From Mycobacterium sp. D16R12 (lineage in GTDB: Bacteria; Actinomycetota; Actinomycetes; Mycobacteriales; Mycobacteriaceae), in assembly GCF_002013465.1 (NCBI RefSeq), contig NZ_MAFC01000028.1, forward strand, positions 62,001 to 126,000: a DNA stretch of 64,000 nt. The letters are read 5' to 3'. Made by a program: the position numbers and the translations under genes. How positions within the stretch are numbered: position 1 is the stretch's first letter; every line of letters starts with the position of its first letter. This document shows positions 38,684 through 49,156 of this stretch, one piece after another. Under the pieces are notes generated by a model that was given only the letters and a program-made list of their open reading frames with translations, had not been told where the DNA came from and made no database searches.

Positions 38684-40165
38684 ATGACTGACGCGGCAGT
38701 TGGTGAACCGTTCGTTCGTATCCTCGCCAACCTCGCGGAATCGTCGCCCGATGCCCCGGCGATCACCTGCGGTACCGAATCGGTCACCCGGGCCGAACTC
38801 GAGCGGCGCGCCACCGCCTTGGCGCACGCGTATCAACGCCTCGGGGTACGGCAGGGCGACCTCGTCACCATTGGGTTGCCCAACTCGGTGGAATTCTTCG
38901 CGGCCCAGATCGCGGTGTGGAAGCTCGGTGCCACCCCGCAGCCGGTGTCATGGCGCTTGCCGCTCGCGGAGCGCCGGGCAATCGTCGAGCTCGCCGACTC
39001 CGCGCTCGTGGTGGGGGTCGATCCGGCCGATCATCCGGATCGAGTGTGCGTGCAGGCGGGATTCGAGCCACTGGCCGAAGACCATGCGGCCGGGCCACTG
39101 CCGGAGGTGGTGTCGCCGGCCTGGAAGGCACCTACCTCCGGAGGCAGCACCGGCCAGCCCAAGATCATCCTCGCTCCCAGCCCCGCGGCCATCACCGGCC
39201 CGGCGGCCGGTGAGATCATGGGCATGCTGCCGGGAGATGCCCAGCTCGTCGCAGGTCCTCTGTATCACAATGCGCCGCTGATGTTTTCGTCATACGGGCT
39301 GCTACTGGGGCACCATCTGATCGTGCAGCCGAAGTTCGACGCGCTGGAGGCGCTCGAACTGATCGACACCCACAAGGTCACCTGGTTGCAGGTGGTGCCC
39401 ACGATGATGTCGCGCATACTGCGCGAGGTTCGTCAGCACCCGGGGCAATTCGACCTGTCCACCATTCGGGTGTTGTGGCACATGGCTGCTCCGTGTCCGG
39501 TGTGGTTGAAACAAGCATGGATCGACCTGCTGGGCCCGGAAGTGATCTGGGAGCTGTACGCGGGCACAGAGGCCATCGGCGGGACCATCATCACCGGACA
39601 GGAATGGCTGGCCCACCGCGGCTCCGTCGGTAAACCTGCGCTCGGTGAACTGACGATCCTCGACGAGGAGGGAAACCCGCTGCCTTCCGGGGAGGTGGGG
39701 GAGATCTTCATGCGCCCGTGGGAGGGAACACCCAAGCCCTACAAGTACCTTGGCGCCGAGATCAAGCGGGTCGGAACCTGGGAATCCATCGGCGATCTCG
39801 GGTGGGTCGATGACGATGGATACCTCTACATGAGTGATCGTCGTACCGACCTGATCGTGACAGGCGGAGCGAATGTTTTTCCCGCGGAAGTGGAATCCGT
39901 CATGAACGGCTACCCCGGAGTGGTCGACAGTGTCGTGGTAGGCCTACCCGATGACGACCTCGGGCAGGTCGTGCACGCGGTTGTGCACGCCGAGGGGAAC
40001 GTGACAGCAGATCAGCTGCGCGATTACCTGCTCGACGAGATCGTCCGGTACAAAGTTCCGCGCACCATCGAATTCGTCGCGGAGCCGCTGCGTGAGGACT
40101 CAGGCAAGGTCCGGCGCAGCCTCATCCGTGAACAGGCGATTGCCCGTCGGGCCGCGACGGGCTAG
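38684..40165 (+). CDS. AMP-dependent acyl-CoA ligase (FadD-like)
   Basis: Adenylate-forming enzyme of 493 residues that activates a carboxylic acid as acyl-AMP and then acyl-CoA. The phosphate loop is PTSGGSTGQPK (about 149-159), the A5 region ELYAGTEAIGG, the hinge/A8 region YMSDRRTDLIVTGGANVFPA (about 384-403) and the catalytic lysine in REDSGKVRRS near the C-terminus. ATG 38684 is 10 nt after uvrA on the same strand. The compact length and PTSGGSTG loop resemble bile-acid/steroid-side-chain CoA ligases, but the substrate is not determined. I do not recall it at this place in M. tuberculosis. Confidence 0.88.
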   Translation: MTDAAVGEPFVRILANLAESSPDAPAITCGTESVTRAELERRATALAHAYQRLGVRQGDLVTIGLPNSVEFFAAQIAVWKLGATPQPVSWRLPLAERRAIVELADSALVVGVDPADHPDRVCVQAGFEPLAEDHAAGPLPEVVSPAWKAPTSGGSTGQPKIILAPSPAAITGPAAGEIMGMLPGDAQLVAGPLYHNAPLMFSSYGLLLGHHLIVQPKFDALEALELIDTHKVTWLQVVPTMMSRILREVRQHPGQFDLSTIRVLWHMAAPCPVWLKQAWIDLLGPEVIWELYAGTEAIGGTIITGQEWLAHRGSVGKPALGELTILDEEGNPLPSGEVGEIFMRPWEGTPKPYKYLGAEIKRVGTWESIGDLGWVDDDGYLYMSDRRTDLIVTGGANVFPAEVESVMNGYPGVVDSVVVGLPDDDLGQVVHAVVHAEGNVTADQLRDYLLDEIVRYKVPRTIEFVAEPLREDSGKVRRSLIREQAIARRAATG

Positions 40166-40382
40166 CTTCCTCACGCATCGAATTACGGATCTGCTCGAGC
40201 CGTTCGGCGGCTGCCCGGGCTCTGGCCTCGAACTGCTCCTCGACCGCACGGCCCTCATCGCTTTCGGCGTCCAGCTCAGCGGACCCGGCAGCCGTGCCGG
40301 ATCGGGTTTCGATCTTCTCGCGCACCGACTCGAAGGTTGGCACACCGCCGTCGGTGTATCCCGGATCAGGGGTATCGGACAT
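40122..40382 (-). CDS. Conserved small acidic/helical protein, 86 aa (Rv1638A-like position)
   Basis: Small soluble protein starting MSDTPDPGYTDGGVPTFESV, followed by a charged helix with coiled-coil character (EEQFEARARAAAERLEQIRN). It occupies the place of M. tuberculosis Rv1638A, between uvrA and the Rv1639c-like esterase. The longer frame up to 40544 overlaps the esterase gene; ATG 40382 removes the conflict. Its 3' end overlaps the ligase gene tail-to-tail by 44 nt. Function unknown. Confidence 0.65.
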   Translation of the reverse strand: MSDTPDPGYTDGGVPTFESVREKIETRSGTAAGSAELDAESDEGRAVEEQFEARARAAAERLEQIRNSMREEASPSRPDGQSPVHG

Positions 40383-40414
40383 ACCGCTCGACGCTACTCC
40401 GCTCCGCAGAACGG

Positions 40415-41782
40415 TCAGCGTGGCAACGGCATATCGGGCACGGTGGGCGTACCGATCCGGCCCGCCATCCAGGGGAGTGCCGAGGTGAACGCCGTCTGCG
40501 CGAAAGGCCACTTGTGTTCGCCGGGCTTGTGCTGCACCGTGCATGAGATCCCTTGCGCCGCACCGATCTCACACAGGCGGTGTGCGGCACGGTCCTGATC
40601 GCTCAGCGGAACGGAGGCCGAGGCGCCGGGGGCCGCTCCGGTGCTGGTGATCGCACCGGACCCCGCGCGATGTAGTCCGTTCACGTCGAACCACCCGGCG
40701 GTGTTGGCATATCGTCCATGGCGCGACATCACCGTTGCCGGGTCGAACTGCTCCCATGCCGATGTGTCACCGCCGAAAAGGCGAGCAATGGTCTGCGTCT
40801 TGTTTCCGGTGTTCGGCGACATGTCACCGGCGATGTCCTCGAAGGCGCTGAATAATTCGGGGTGTTTGACGGCTAGCGTCACCGCGCACGTGCCACCCAT
40901 CGACCAGCCCACCACGCCCCAGTTCTGCGGCCGTGGGCTGACCCCGAAGCGCGACACCATGAAGGGGACGACGTCCTTCGTGAGATGGTCGGCGGAGTTA
41001 CCGCGCGGGCCGTTCACACATTCGGTGTCGTTGTTGAACGAGCCGCCCGCGTCGACGAACACCATGACGGGGGCGTTCCCGCCGTGCTGGCTGGCGAAGG
41101 CATCCGCCGCCTCGACCGCGTTTCCGCTGCGAATCCAGTCGCTGGGGGTGTTGAACTCACCGCCGATCATCATGATTGTCGGCAGCTCGGTGCGGGTGGA
41201 GTCGAACCAGGCCGGTGGCAGGTAGACGATCTCCTGGCGATGGCGAAATCCACTGGCATCGGCCGGGATATCCACCGGCACGAGCTTGCCCTTGGTCATC
41301 GTCGGGCCGCGGCGTTCCTCACGAGCGGCGGTCACCGTCGCCATATCGGCCTGGTTGGGCAGCGGGCCGGCGGTCAACTGCGCCCACCCGGACTGAACGC
41401 TGCGCACGTAGCCAGTCCATTGATTCAGCATCAGTGATCCGGAAAGGAGCGCGAGCGGCACCGCGGTGATCGCGATCGCGCGACGCCACCAGTGCGCCGT
41501 GCGCCAGCCGACCAACAGGACGGTGGCGGCGACCCCGGTGAGCGCGATCCACACCCACAGCATCAGTGGTGCGGGGTTGCCCCTGTCGGCCCAGCCCTCG
41601 GAGTTGATGTACCAGTAAGCCCATACCGCGAGGGTGGCGCCGACTGCGACCGCTACGGGTAACCAGCGCTGAAACCACTGACGAGTGCGCAGCCCTATCG
41701 CGATGACTAGTGCAAAACCGGCAATGACCTGCATGGAGACAGGAAAGCTCCCATGTAACAACGAGATGTCATGACCGGACAC
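40415..41782 (-). CDS. Membrane-anchored esterase-D-like hydrolase (Rv1639c-like)
   Basis: Three or four N-terminal hydrophobic helices (residues about 15-125: VIAGFALVIAIGL, VAVAVGATLAVWAYWYI, MLWVWIALTGVAATVLLVGW) are followed by an extracytoplasmic alpha/beta-hydrolase domain of the esterase/antigen-85-like family. The nucleophile elbow is GVVGWSMGGTCAV (GxSxGG), and PTIMMIGGEFNTPSDW marks the oxyanion strand. The family includes mycolyltransferase-like enzymes; the exact substrate is unknown. Start GTG 41782. Located between the 86-aa gene and lysX as in M. tuberculosis. Confidence 0.82.
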   Translation of the reverse strand: MSGHDISLLHGSFPVSMQVIAGFALVIAIGLRTRQWFQRWLPVAVAVGATLAVWAYWYINSEGWADRGNPAPLMLWVWIALTGVAATVLLVGWRTAHWWRRAIAITAVPLALLSGSLMLNQWTGYVRSVQSGWAQLTAGPLPNQADMATVTAAREERRGPTMTKGKLVPVDIPADASGFRHRQEIVYLPPAWFDSTRTELPTIMMIGGEFNTPSDWIRSGNAVEAADAFASQHGGNAPVMVFVDAGGSFNNDTECVNGPRGNSADHLTKDVVPFMVSRFGVSPRPQNWGVVGWSMGGTCAVTLAVKHPELFSAFEDIAGDMSPNTGNKTQTIARLFGGDTSAWEQFDPATVMSRHGRYANTAGWFDVNGLHRAGSGAITSTGAAPGASASVPLSDQDRAAHRLCEIGAAQGISCTVQHKPGEHKWPFAQTAFTSALPWMAGRIGTPTVPDMPLPR

Positions 41783-41868
41783 GGCACCTATGATGGCCTA
41801 GTTACCTGTGAATTGTCTGTCAGGTATTTGACGAGTCTGGGTACGGAATCCGAACAGATTCGCCGTGA

Positions 41869-44800
41869 TCACCGGGGCTTGGCCAGCGGGAACGGCAGGG
41901 TCTCGCGAATGCTGCGCCCCGTGATGAGCATGACCACGCGGTCGACTCCCATACCCATACCGCCGGTGGGCGCCATCGCGTACTCCATCGCACGCAGGAA
42001 GTCCTCGTCGATTTCCATGGCCTCGGCGTCACCACCCGCAGCGAGAAGCGACTGCTCGTACAGTCGTCGACGCTGTTCCACCGGGTCGGTCAACTCGGTG
42101 TACGCGGTGCCGAGCTCGACACCCCAGGCCACCAGATCCCACCGCTCGGCGAGACCGTCGGTGCTCCGGTGTGGGCGAGTCAGCGGGGACACCGAGACGG
42201 GAAAGTCGCTGTAGAACGTGGGTGTGGTGGTGTGCTTCTCGACCAGCTGCTCGTAGAGCTCGAGCGCCAGGTGTCCGGCATCCCATCGCGGATTGAACTG
42301 CACCCCCGCCGATCGGCAGAACCGTTGCAGTACAGGAACTTCCGTTGTCGCATCGATGTGGTCACCGAGGGCCGCTGAGACTGCTTGATGCAGCGGGATG
42401 ATCGGCCACTCGCCGCTGATATCGACGGGGGCCAGCTTCCCGTCCGTGCCTTCTCCGCCCGCGCGCATCACCACTTCGCTGCCATGTGCCGCCTTCGCGG
42501 CGTTCTGGATCAGCTGTTGGGTTGTCTTGGCCCAGGTCAGATAGTCGGCGTGCGCCTGATACGCCTCCAACAGGGTGAATTCGGGGTTGTGGCTGAAGTC
42601 CACACCCTCATTACGGAAGGCCCGACCGAGCTCGAAGACCCTCTCCACGCCGCCTACGCAGAGTCGCTTGAGATACAGCTCGGGCGCGATGCGCAGATAC
42701 AGGTCCAGGTTGTAGGCGTTGATATGTGTCAGGAATGGGCGCGCGTTGGCTCCGCCGTGTACCTGTTGCAAGATCGGCGTCTCGACCTCTAAAAATCTTT
42801 GTGATAGCAAGGTGTTACGCAGAGAGGTGATGATCGCGCTGCGCGCCACGATCTGGTCGCGGGCTTCTGGGTTGATCGCCAGATCAAGGTATCGCGCGCG
42901 CACCCTGGCCTCGGGGTCGGTAAGACCCTTTCGCTTATCGGGCAGCGGATGCAGGCATTTGCCGATGATTCGCCACGATCGCACCAGCACGGATCGGGTG
43001 CCGTTATGCGACTGACCCATGACCCCACTGGCTTCGACCAGGTCGCCGAGGTCGATGGCTGCGGTGAACTCCTCATGCAGGAGTGGGTCGTCGATGAGCA
43101 GCTGTACCTCTGCCGACCAGTCGCGCAGCTGCGCGAAGAGCACACCGCCGTAATCACGGATGCGCAGCAGGCGACCGCTGACGACGACCTCGGTACCGTC
43201 GGCGGCGGTCAGCGCCTCGGCGACGGTGTGGCTCGGTGGAGAGCCTGCCGGGTATGCGTCGATTCCCCGCTCCTGCAGGGCGGCAAGCTTTCCGAGCCGT
43301 ACCTTGACCTGCTCGGGCACCCGCTGCAGCGCTGTGGGCTGCGGCGGTAGGTCCGGGGCGGTGCCATCGTGGTGCAGTAGTCCGGTGGCCACGATGGCCT
43401 GCGGCACCGCACTGTATTGACCGGTGTGCCTTGGCTTGTCCCGGTTGCCGAACGGTAATACCAGGAACCCCTCCGCGATCACCGACGCGACACCGATCCG
43501 GGGTATGAGCCGGGCGTCCTCGTAGCAGGCGAACCGGGGCACCCATTCCGGCTGATACTTCACGTTTGAGCGGTACAACTGCTCGAACTGCCAGAACCGG
43601 GAGGCGAACATCAACACCGAGCGCCACAGTCGGAGTACCGGGCCGGCACCGATGCGGGAGCCGTCCGCGTAGACCGAGCGGAACATCACGAAGTTGAGAG
43701 AGACCCGGGTGATCCCCATGGCCTCTGCTCGGGTGAGTAGCTCGGTAACCATGAATTCGATGGTGCCGTTGGGTGATTGACGCGAACGGCGCATCAATTC
43801 GAGGGACACCCCGTTGGCTCCCCAAGGCACCAGCGACAGCATGGCGACGGCGTTGTCGTCGGGGTCGATAGCCTCCACCAGCAGGCAGTCACCGTCGGTC
43901 GAGTCCCCCAACCGTCCGAGGGCCATGGAGAATCCGCGTTCGGTGCCGCCGTCACGCCAGAGGTCGGCGTTGGTGATGATCTGTTTCGCCTCGTCCGCCG
44001 TCAATTCACGATGGCGGCGGATACGCACCGACAGTCCCGAGCGCCGGGCGCGGTTGACGGCCTGGCGGACTGCTGCCATGTGCGGACCCGATATCGAGAA
44101 TGACCGCGGGTACAGGATCGCCTCGTCGCCGAGTTCCAATGCGTTCAGTCCGTGTTCGCGGTAGGCGAGCGCGCCCTCGGCGCTCGCGCCCATCACCGCG
44201 GGCGCCCAGCCGTAGGCCTGGCACACCTGCAGCCATGCGGCAATGGCCTGGCTCCATGCCGTCTTGTCTCCGATGGGGTCCGCGCTGACCAGGCAGACGC
44301 CGACTTCCACCCGATATGTCACGGCCGCACGGCCGTTGGGCGCGAAGATGACTGCCTTGTCGCGGCGTGTCGCAAAGTAGCCGAGGGAATCGTCCTGCCC
44401 ATAGCGCTCGAGCAGCCCGCGGATCAGCGATTCGTCGTCACCGGTCAATGCGTTGACAGCACGCTGGGAGCGGAACAAGACCACGGCGGCCGACATCAGT
44501 GCCAGCGCCCCGAACAGGCCGAAGAGCCAATTCAGGAAGAGATGGGGGTGACCGTCGAAGTACTCATGACCGGCAAGTGAGAAACCGGCCACGCGGTTGA
44601 GCGCCCACCAGAAACGGTCGGACCGCGCCAACGATCCCGGAAACATCTCCGTGAGGGCCCAGGCAACGAGCGTTCCCAGTACCAAACCGCCGATGAGCAC
44701 GGCGACGGCCTTGAGCGTCGCACCACGACGGACCTTCGCGTAGAACTCATGACGCGCGAGGATCAGCAGGATGATCGTGCCGCCGTGCAGCACCAGCCCG

Positions 44801-45186
44801 AGGATCTCGACGGTGTCGCGGTGCTGGACGAAACCGCCGATGTTCAGGGCCGACAGCACCGACAGGTTGATCAGCAGGATCCACCAGGCAATGCTCTTGC
44901 GCACCGCGAGTGCCGCCGCCAGCAGTGACAGCACGAAGGCCCACGCGAGGCTGGTGTCCGGCCAGTCGAACAGATACTCGTCGATAAACGCACGGGGAAC
45001 CTGCGTCAGGTGCCGGATGATCGGCGAGATGCTGGACAGGAAGATCATCGCCGCGAAAACCCCGACGAGCGACCCGAAGAAAGTCGGTACCCAGTGCAGT
45101 GTCGAGGCGGGCGGCGGAATCGGCTTGGGGGTCTTGCCGATTCCCGGGCCGGCTAGTGGCGGTGAGACAGAAACCTCAGATGTCAC
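41869..45186 (-). CDS. lysX: Bifunctional lysyl-phosphatidylglycerol synthase / lysyl-tRNA synthetase
   Basis: LysX makes Lys-tRNA and transfers lysine to phosphatidylglycerol, which lowers membrane negative charge and raises resistance to cationic peptides in M. tuberculosis. 1105 residues. The N-terminal part has about six or seven membrane helices, then a MprF-type DUF2156 GNAT-like transferase ([40 protein letters not shown]). An OB-fold ([20 protein letters not shown]) and class II synthetase core follow ([21 protein letters not shown]-terminal [15 protein letters not shown]). GTG 45186 lies 6 nt after TATCCT (minus, 45193-45198), so the transcript is probably leaderless. Confidence 0.95.
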   Translation of the reverse strand: MTSEVSVSPPLAGPGIGKTPKPIPPPASTLHWVPTFFGSLVGVFAAMIFLSSISPIIRHLTQVPRAFIDEYLFDWPDTSLAWAFVLSLLAAALAVRKSIAWWILLINLSVLSALNIGGFVQHRDTVEILGLVLHGGTIILLILARHEFYAKVRRGATLKAVAVLIGGLVLGTLVAWALTEMFPGSLARSDRFWWALNRVAGFSLAGHEYFDGHPHLFLNWLFGLFGALALMSAAVVLFRSQRAVNALTGDDESLIRGLLERYGQDDSLGYFATRRDKAVIFAPNGRAAVTYRVEVGVCLVSADPIGDKTAWSQAIAAWLQVCQAYGWAPAVMGASAEGALAYREHGLNALELGDEAILYPRSFSISGPHMAAVRQAVNRARRSGLSVRIRRHRELTADEAKQIITNADLWRDGGTERGFSMALGRLGDSTDGDCLLVEAIDPDDNAVAMLSLVPWGANGVSLELMRRSRQSPNGTIEFMVTELLTRAEAMGITRVSLNFVMFRSVYADGSRIGAGPVLRLWRSVLMFASRFWQFEQLYRSNVKYQPEWVPRFACYEDARLIPRIGVASVIAEGFLVLPFGNRDKPRHTGQYSAVPQAIVATGLLHHDGTAPDLPPQPTALQRVPEQVKVRLGKLAALQERGIDAYPAGSPPSHTVAEALTAADGTEVVVSGRLLRIRDYGGVLFAQLRDWSAEVQLLIDDPLLHEEFTAAIDLGDLVEASGVMGQSHNGTRSVLVRSWRIIGKCLHPLPDKRKGLTDPEARVRARYLDLAINPEARDQIVARSAIITSLRNTLLSQRFLEVETPILQQVHGGANARPFLTHINAYNLDLYLRIAPELYLKRLCVGGVERVFELGRAFRNEGVDFSHNPEFTLLEAYQAHADYLTWAKTTQQLIQNAAKAAHGSEVVMRAGGEGTDGKLAPVDISGEWPIIPLHQAVSAALGDHIDATTEVPVLQRFCRSAGVQFNPRWDAGHLALELYEQLVEKHTTTPTFYSDFPVSVSPLTRPHRSTDGLAERWDLVAWGVELGTAYTELTDPVEQRRRLYEQSLLAAGGDAEAMEIDEDFLRAMEYAMAPTGGMGMGVDRVVMLITGRSIRETLPFPLAKPR

Positions 45187-45226
45187 CTAGCGAGGATAGG
45201 CCGTGTACCTGGCAGTTCACTGACGC

Positions 45227-45643
45227 TCAGCGCAAGTACTTCTCACCGGGCCCCTGGCCGGGCTCATCTGGGACGGCACTGGCTTCGCGGAATGCCTTCT
45301 GCAGACTCTGCAATCCGTCCCGGATCGGCGCGGCGTGCGGGCCCAGGTATTCGACAGAGGCGGCCACCAGGCCGGCGAGTGCGGTGATCAGCCGGCGGGC
45401 TTCGTCGAGATCACGATGCGGGCTTTCATCGGGATCGGGGGAGGAGAGGCCCAGTTTTTCGGCACTGGAGCTCATCAGCATCACAATGGCCTTGGTGATC
45501 ACCTCGATGGCCGGGATATCGGCGAGCTCGCGGATCGATTCGGTGAGTGGCTCGTCGTGATGGTCTTCGTCGTGATGGTCAAGGTCATCGGTCACGGCTG
45601 CTAGACTGTCATGCGCGACCGTTCCCGGCTCCGTCGGGGACAT
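45227..45643 (-). CDS. DUF1844 family protein
   Basis: 138-residue actinobacterial protein. A short His/Asp-rich N-terminal segment (DDLDHHDEDHHDEP) is followed by the DUF1844 core IPAIEVITKAIVMLMSSSAE, DLDEARRLITALAGLVAASV, EYLGPHAAPIRDGLQSLQKA and the ending PGQGPGEKYLR. The frame runs upstream to 45772; ATG 45643 matches the family start. It lies 40 nt upstream of lysX on the same strand and divergently from infC. Function unknown; the conserved place beside infC suggests a housekeeping role. Confidence 0.82.
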   Translation of the reverse strand: MSPTEPGTVAHDSLAAVTDDLDHHDEDHHDEPLTESIRELADIPAIEVITKAIVMLMSSSAEKLGLSSPDPDESPHRDLDEARRLITALAGLVAASVEYLGPHAAPIRDGLQSLQKAFREASAVPDEPGQGPGEKYLR

Positions 45644-45696
45644 CAAGTGGAGTCCCGCTCCCACCGCTGGCCAATCGGTACAGCGGTCCGGTCCAG

Positions 45697-45787
45697 CCAC
45701 CTTCGGGTGGTTGTTCTGCGATCCGCAGAACGGCGTACGTCGTCGTGACCGGTCGGCTTCGGGCCCTGCCATGAGCAGGGCTTTTCT
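45697..45787 (+). promoter_or_regulatory. infC operon leader with intrinsic terminator (attenuator)
   Basis: Within the 237-nt leader three hairpins follow each other: CCACC-TTCG-GGTGG (45697-45710), GTTCTGCG-ATC-CGCAGAAC (45713-45731), and GCCCTGC-CATGA-GCAGGGC followed by TTTTCTGTT (45763-45790). The last has all the features of an intrinsic terminator, but lies 91 nt before the infC start, so it would attenuate the operon. CCGGTC (45688-45693) can pair with GACCGG (45747-45752), a possible alternative fold. L20-controlled attenuation of infC-rpmI-rplT is established in B. subtilis; the analogy here is inference. Confidence 0.6.
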
Positions 45788-45880
45788 GTTCGTAATGAGC
45801 AGAGTGCTGATGGACCCCGCTTGTGTCCCTGTCGATCCGTGTTCCGGTCATGACAGTAGAGGACGAGCCAGGGAGGCCAC

Positions 45881-46495
<615 letters not shown>

Positions 46496-46535
46496 TACCT
46501 AAGTATCGACACAACGAAGAACAGGGAACACCAAG

Positions 46536-46730
46536 ATGCCCAAGGCCAAGACCCACAGCGGTGCGTCGAAGCGCTTCCGCACCACCGGTAGCGGAAAGAT
46601 CGTGCGCCAGAAGGCGAACCGTCGCCACCTGCTGGAGCACAAGCCCACCAGTCGGACCCGTCGTCTCGACGGCCGCGTGGTGGTCGCCGAGAACGACGCC
46701 AAGCGCGTCAAGAAGATGCTGACCGGCTAG
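46536..46730 (+). CDS. rpmI: 50S ribosomal protein L35
   Basis: L35, 64 residues, basic throughout: start [20 protein letters not shown], then [20 protein letters not shown] and the end [10 protein letters not shown]. Second gene of the infC-rpmI-rplT operon, 40 nt after infC, with AGGGAA before the ATG. Confidence 0.97.
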   Translation: MPKAKTHSGASKRFRTTGSGKIVRQKANRRHLLEHKPTSRTRRLDGRVVVAENDAKRVKKMLTG

Positions 46731-46802
46731 TAGCCGCGTTCACGACCACTCCAATACACAGCACCACACTGCATCACTAGAAATTACTAATAAGGAACAC
46801 TT

Positions 46803-47192
46803 ATGGCACGCGTGAAAAGGGCAGTCAACGCCCAGAAGAAGCGCCGGACAATCCTGAAGGCCTCCAAGGGCTACCGCGGTCAGCGGTCGCGCCTGTACCG
46901 CAAGGCCAAGGAGCAGCAGCTGCACTCGCTGACCTACGCATACCGGGACCGTCGCGCCCGCAAGGGTGAGTTCCGCAAGCTGTGGATCACGCGTATCAAC
47001 GCCGCGGCTCGCGCTAACGACATCACCTACAACCGCCTCATCCAGGGCCTGAAGATCGCGGGCGTCGAGGTTGACCGCAAGAACCTCGCCGAGCTGGCTG
47101 TCAGTGATGCGGCCGCGTTCACCGCGCTGGTCGAGGTCGCCAAGGCTGCGCTGCCCGAGGACGTCAACGCTCCAGCCGGGGAAGCCGCCTGA
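46803..47192 (+). CDS. rplT: 50S ribosomal protein L20
   Basis: L20, 129 residues, a 23S rRNA-binding assembly protein and, in firmicutes, the repressor of its own operon. It starts [20 protein letters not shown]; the core is [20 protein letters not shown] and [27 protein letters not shown] precedes the ATG. It is a candidate trans-regulator of the infC leader upstream. Confidence 0.97.
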   Translation: MARVKRAVNAQKKRRTILKASKGYRGQRSRLYRKAKEQQLHSLTYAYRDRRARKGEFRKLWITRINAAARANDITYNRLIQGLKIAGVEVDRKNLAELAVSDAAAFTALVEVAKAALPEDVNAPAGEAA

Positions 47193-47224
47193 GCAACTCG
47201 GCTCTGACTGAGCGGTCACAAACT

Positions 47225-47977
47225 GTGATCGACGCGGTCAAGCTGCACCGGCCCGCCGCCCGTCGGCGGGCCGGTCTTTTTCTGGCGGAAGGCCCCAACC
47301 TGGTCGAGGCCGCGCTGCGGTCCGGCGCGGTAGAACGTGTCTTTGCGACCGAGGCCGCAGTGGAGCGATTCGCCGGCCTTTTGGTTGACGCTTCCGTACA
47401 TCTGGTGACCGAGCGGGCCGCCAAAGCGTTGTCCGACACCGTGACTCCAGTTGGACTGGTGGCCGAGTGCCGCTCTGTCGCGGCCGAGTGGACTCAGATC
47501 GCTGCGCTTTCACCACGGTTTGTCGTTGTCGCCGTTGATATCTCGGAACCAGGCAACGCGGGCACGCTGATCCGAGTTGCCGACGCGATGGGCGCCGACG
47601 CCGTCGTACTGGCCGGAAGCAGCGTCGACCCGTTCAACGGCAAGAGCCTGCGCGCCTCGGCGGGCAGCATTTTCAACATTCCGGTCGTACCGGGGGGAGA
47701 CGCGGCGTCGATCGCCGAGGATCTCACCGCGCGGGGTGGGGCAGTGCTGGCCACCACTCTCGACGGCGAGCTGTCGCTCGACGATGCCGACTCGGTACTC
47801 CGCGGGCCCTGCGCCTGGATCTTCGGAAACGAAGCGCACGGGCTCGACAGCGCGACGGCGGCCCTGGCGACGCATCGGATCATCATCCCGATGCGTGGGG
47901 GAGCCGAAAGTCTCAACCTGGCCAGCGCCGCGTCGATTTGCCTGTATGCCACGGCGCGGATGCATCGTGGTCGATAG
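47225..47977 (+). CDS. tsnR: TrmH/SpoU-family rRNA/tRNA 2'-O-methyltransferase
   Basis: SPOUT methyltransferase, 250 residues from GTG 47225. An L30e-like N-terminal domain (AVKLHRPAARRRAGLFLAEG) is followed by the SpoU domain with motif 1 VAVDISEPGNAGTLIRVADA, motif 2 CAWIFGNEAHGL and motif 3 ESLNLASAASICLYA (knotted SAM site). The position after rplT matches Rv1644 tsnR. GTG 47225 has no ribosome site; the frame is open back to CTG 47189, which overlaps the rplT stop as CTGA and has GGGGAAG upstream, so an earlier CUG start adding 12 residues is possible. The exact RNA target is not known. Confidence 0.87.
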   Translation: MIDAVKLHRPAARRRAGLFLAEGPNLVEAALRSGAVERVFATEAAVERFAGLLVDASVHLVTERAAKALSDTVTPVGLVAECRSVAAEWTQIAALSPRFVVVAVDISEPGNAGTLIRVADAMGADAVVLAGSSVDPFNGKSLRASAGSIFNIPVVPGGDAASIAEDLTARGGAVLATTLDGELSLDDADSVLRGPCAWIFGNEAHGLDSATAALATHRIIIPMRGGAESLNLASAASICLYATARMHRGR

Positions 47978-48043
47978 CCTCCAGTACTATCCGACAAAGC
48001 CGTAACGACGAGTACTAGTAACTTCCACGGATCGAGGAACCTA

Positions 48044-49000
48044 ATGCCCGCACCCCTGCAGATCAGGCACTTTCGTGAGTCGGATGTTCCCGACCAGACC
48101 GGTAAGACACACGTCATCACCGGCGCGAACAATGGCCTGGGTCTCGTCGCCGCCGAGGCGCTAGCTCGCGCAGGCGCACGCGTCGTGCTGGCCTGCCGCA
48201 ATCAGGAGACCGGGCGGGCGGCGCTGGACAAGGTCCGCGCGCTCGGACCGAAGGCCGACCATGCACTCGTGGAGCTCGACCTCACCAGCCTGGCCTCCGT
48301 ACGGTCTGCCGCGGATGCGATCCGCACCCAGGCGCCCAAGGTCGACGTGCTGCTCAACAACGCGGGTCTGATGGCAATCCCATTGCGGCGCACCGCCGAA
48401 GGGTTCGAGACGCAGATAGGCGTCAATCATCTGGGCCACTTCGTGCTGACCGACGCGCTGCTGCCCTCCTTGCTCGCCGCCGACGCGCCACGAGTCATCT
48501 CGCTGGGCAGCATCGCGCACGCGCAGGGGCGTAACAACCTGGACGTCGACGATCTGAACTTCACTCGGCGTCCGTATAACCGTCTGACCGCCTACCGGGC
48601 CTCGAAGCTCGCGTGCATGCTCTTCGGCTCGGAGCTGGCCCGCAAGGCGGCGGCAGCCGGATCCCGACTGTTGTCGGTCAATGTGCACCCGGGCGTGGCC
48701 GCCACCAACCTCTTCGATTCCATGATCCCGAATCTGCCCGGCCTGCAGAAGGCCTTCTACTTCGGTATGGGTCTGGTGCTGCAGGACGAGCGTCAGGGGG
48801 CCGAGGGCGAGCTGTACGCGGCAACCATGCCCGATGTGCAGCCCGATGATTACCTCGGGCCCACGCAGCTGCAAGGCATGCGTGGTCCGGTGAAGCGTGC
48901 GCCGCGTAACAAGGAGGCCCGCGATCCGCAGCTGGCGGCTCGATTGTGGGAGAAGTCGGTAGAGCTGACCGGCGCGGACTACTCCGGCCTCGCCGGCTAG
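48044..49000 (+). CDS. Short-chain dehydrogenase/reductase
   Basis: Classical SDR of 318 residues, close to the retinol-dehydrogenase/protochlorophyllide-reductase-like group common in mycobacteria. The cofactor motif is ITGANNGLGLVAAEALARAG (TGxxxGxG, about 24-43), ACRN favours NADP(H), then LLNNAGLMAIP, the Ser in SLGSIAHAQG and the catalytic YRASK (about 186). GAGGAA precedes ATG 48044. It lies 66 nt after tsnR and may be read through. Substrate unknown. Confidence 0.88.
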   Translation: MPAPLQIRHFRESDVPDQTGKTHVITGANNGLGLVAAEALARAGARVVLACRNQETGRAALDKVRALGPKADHALVELDLTSLASVRSAADAIRTQAPKVDVLLNNAGLMAIPLRRTAEGFETQIGVNHLGHFVLTDALLPSLLAADAPRVISLGSIAHAQGRNNLDVDDLNFTRRPYNRLTAYRASKLACMLFGSELARKAAAAGSRLLSVNVHPGVAATNLFDSMIPNLPGLQKAFYFGMGLVLQDERQGAEGELYAATMPDVQPDDYLGPTQLQGMRGPVKRAPRNKEARDPQLAARLWEKSVELTGADYSGLAG

Positions 49001-49070
49001 CCCGCGCTGAGATCAGCCTGAGTCCAACACTCGTGTCGCGCACCGTGGTTCGGCATCATCGGTGCTCGAC

Positions 49071-49141
49071 GCGGGTGTGGCTGAGAGGCTAGGCACCGGC
49101 CTGCAAAGCCGTTCACACGGGTTCGAGTCCCGTCACTCGCT
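49071..49141 (+). tRNA. tRNA-Cys (GCA)
   Basis: A 71-nt cloverleaf. Acceptor GCGGGTG (49071-49077) pairs with CACTCGC (49134-49140) with one G-U. The anticodon loop CTGCAAA has anticodon GCA at 49103-49105, the variable loop has 4 nt (49113-49116), and the T stem ACGGG/CCCGT holds loop TTCGAGT. The discriminator is T (49141) and CCA is not encoded. A strong hairpin follows. Confidence 0.95.
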
Positions 49142-49156
49142 CTGTTTCGTCGAGCA

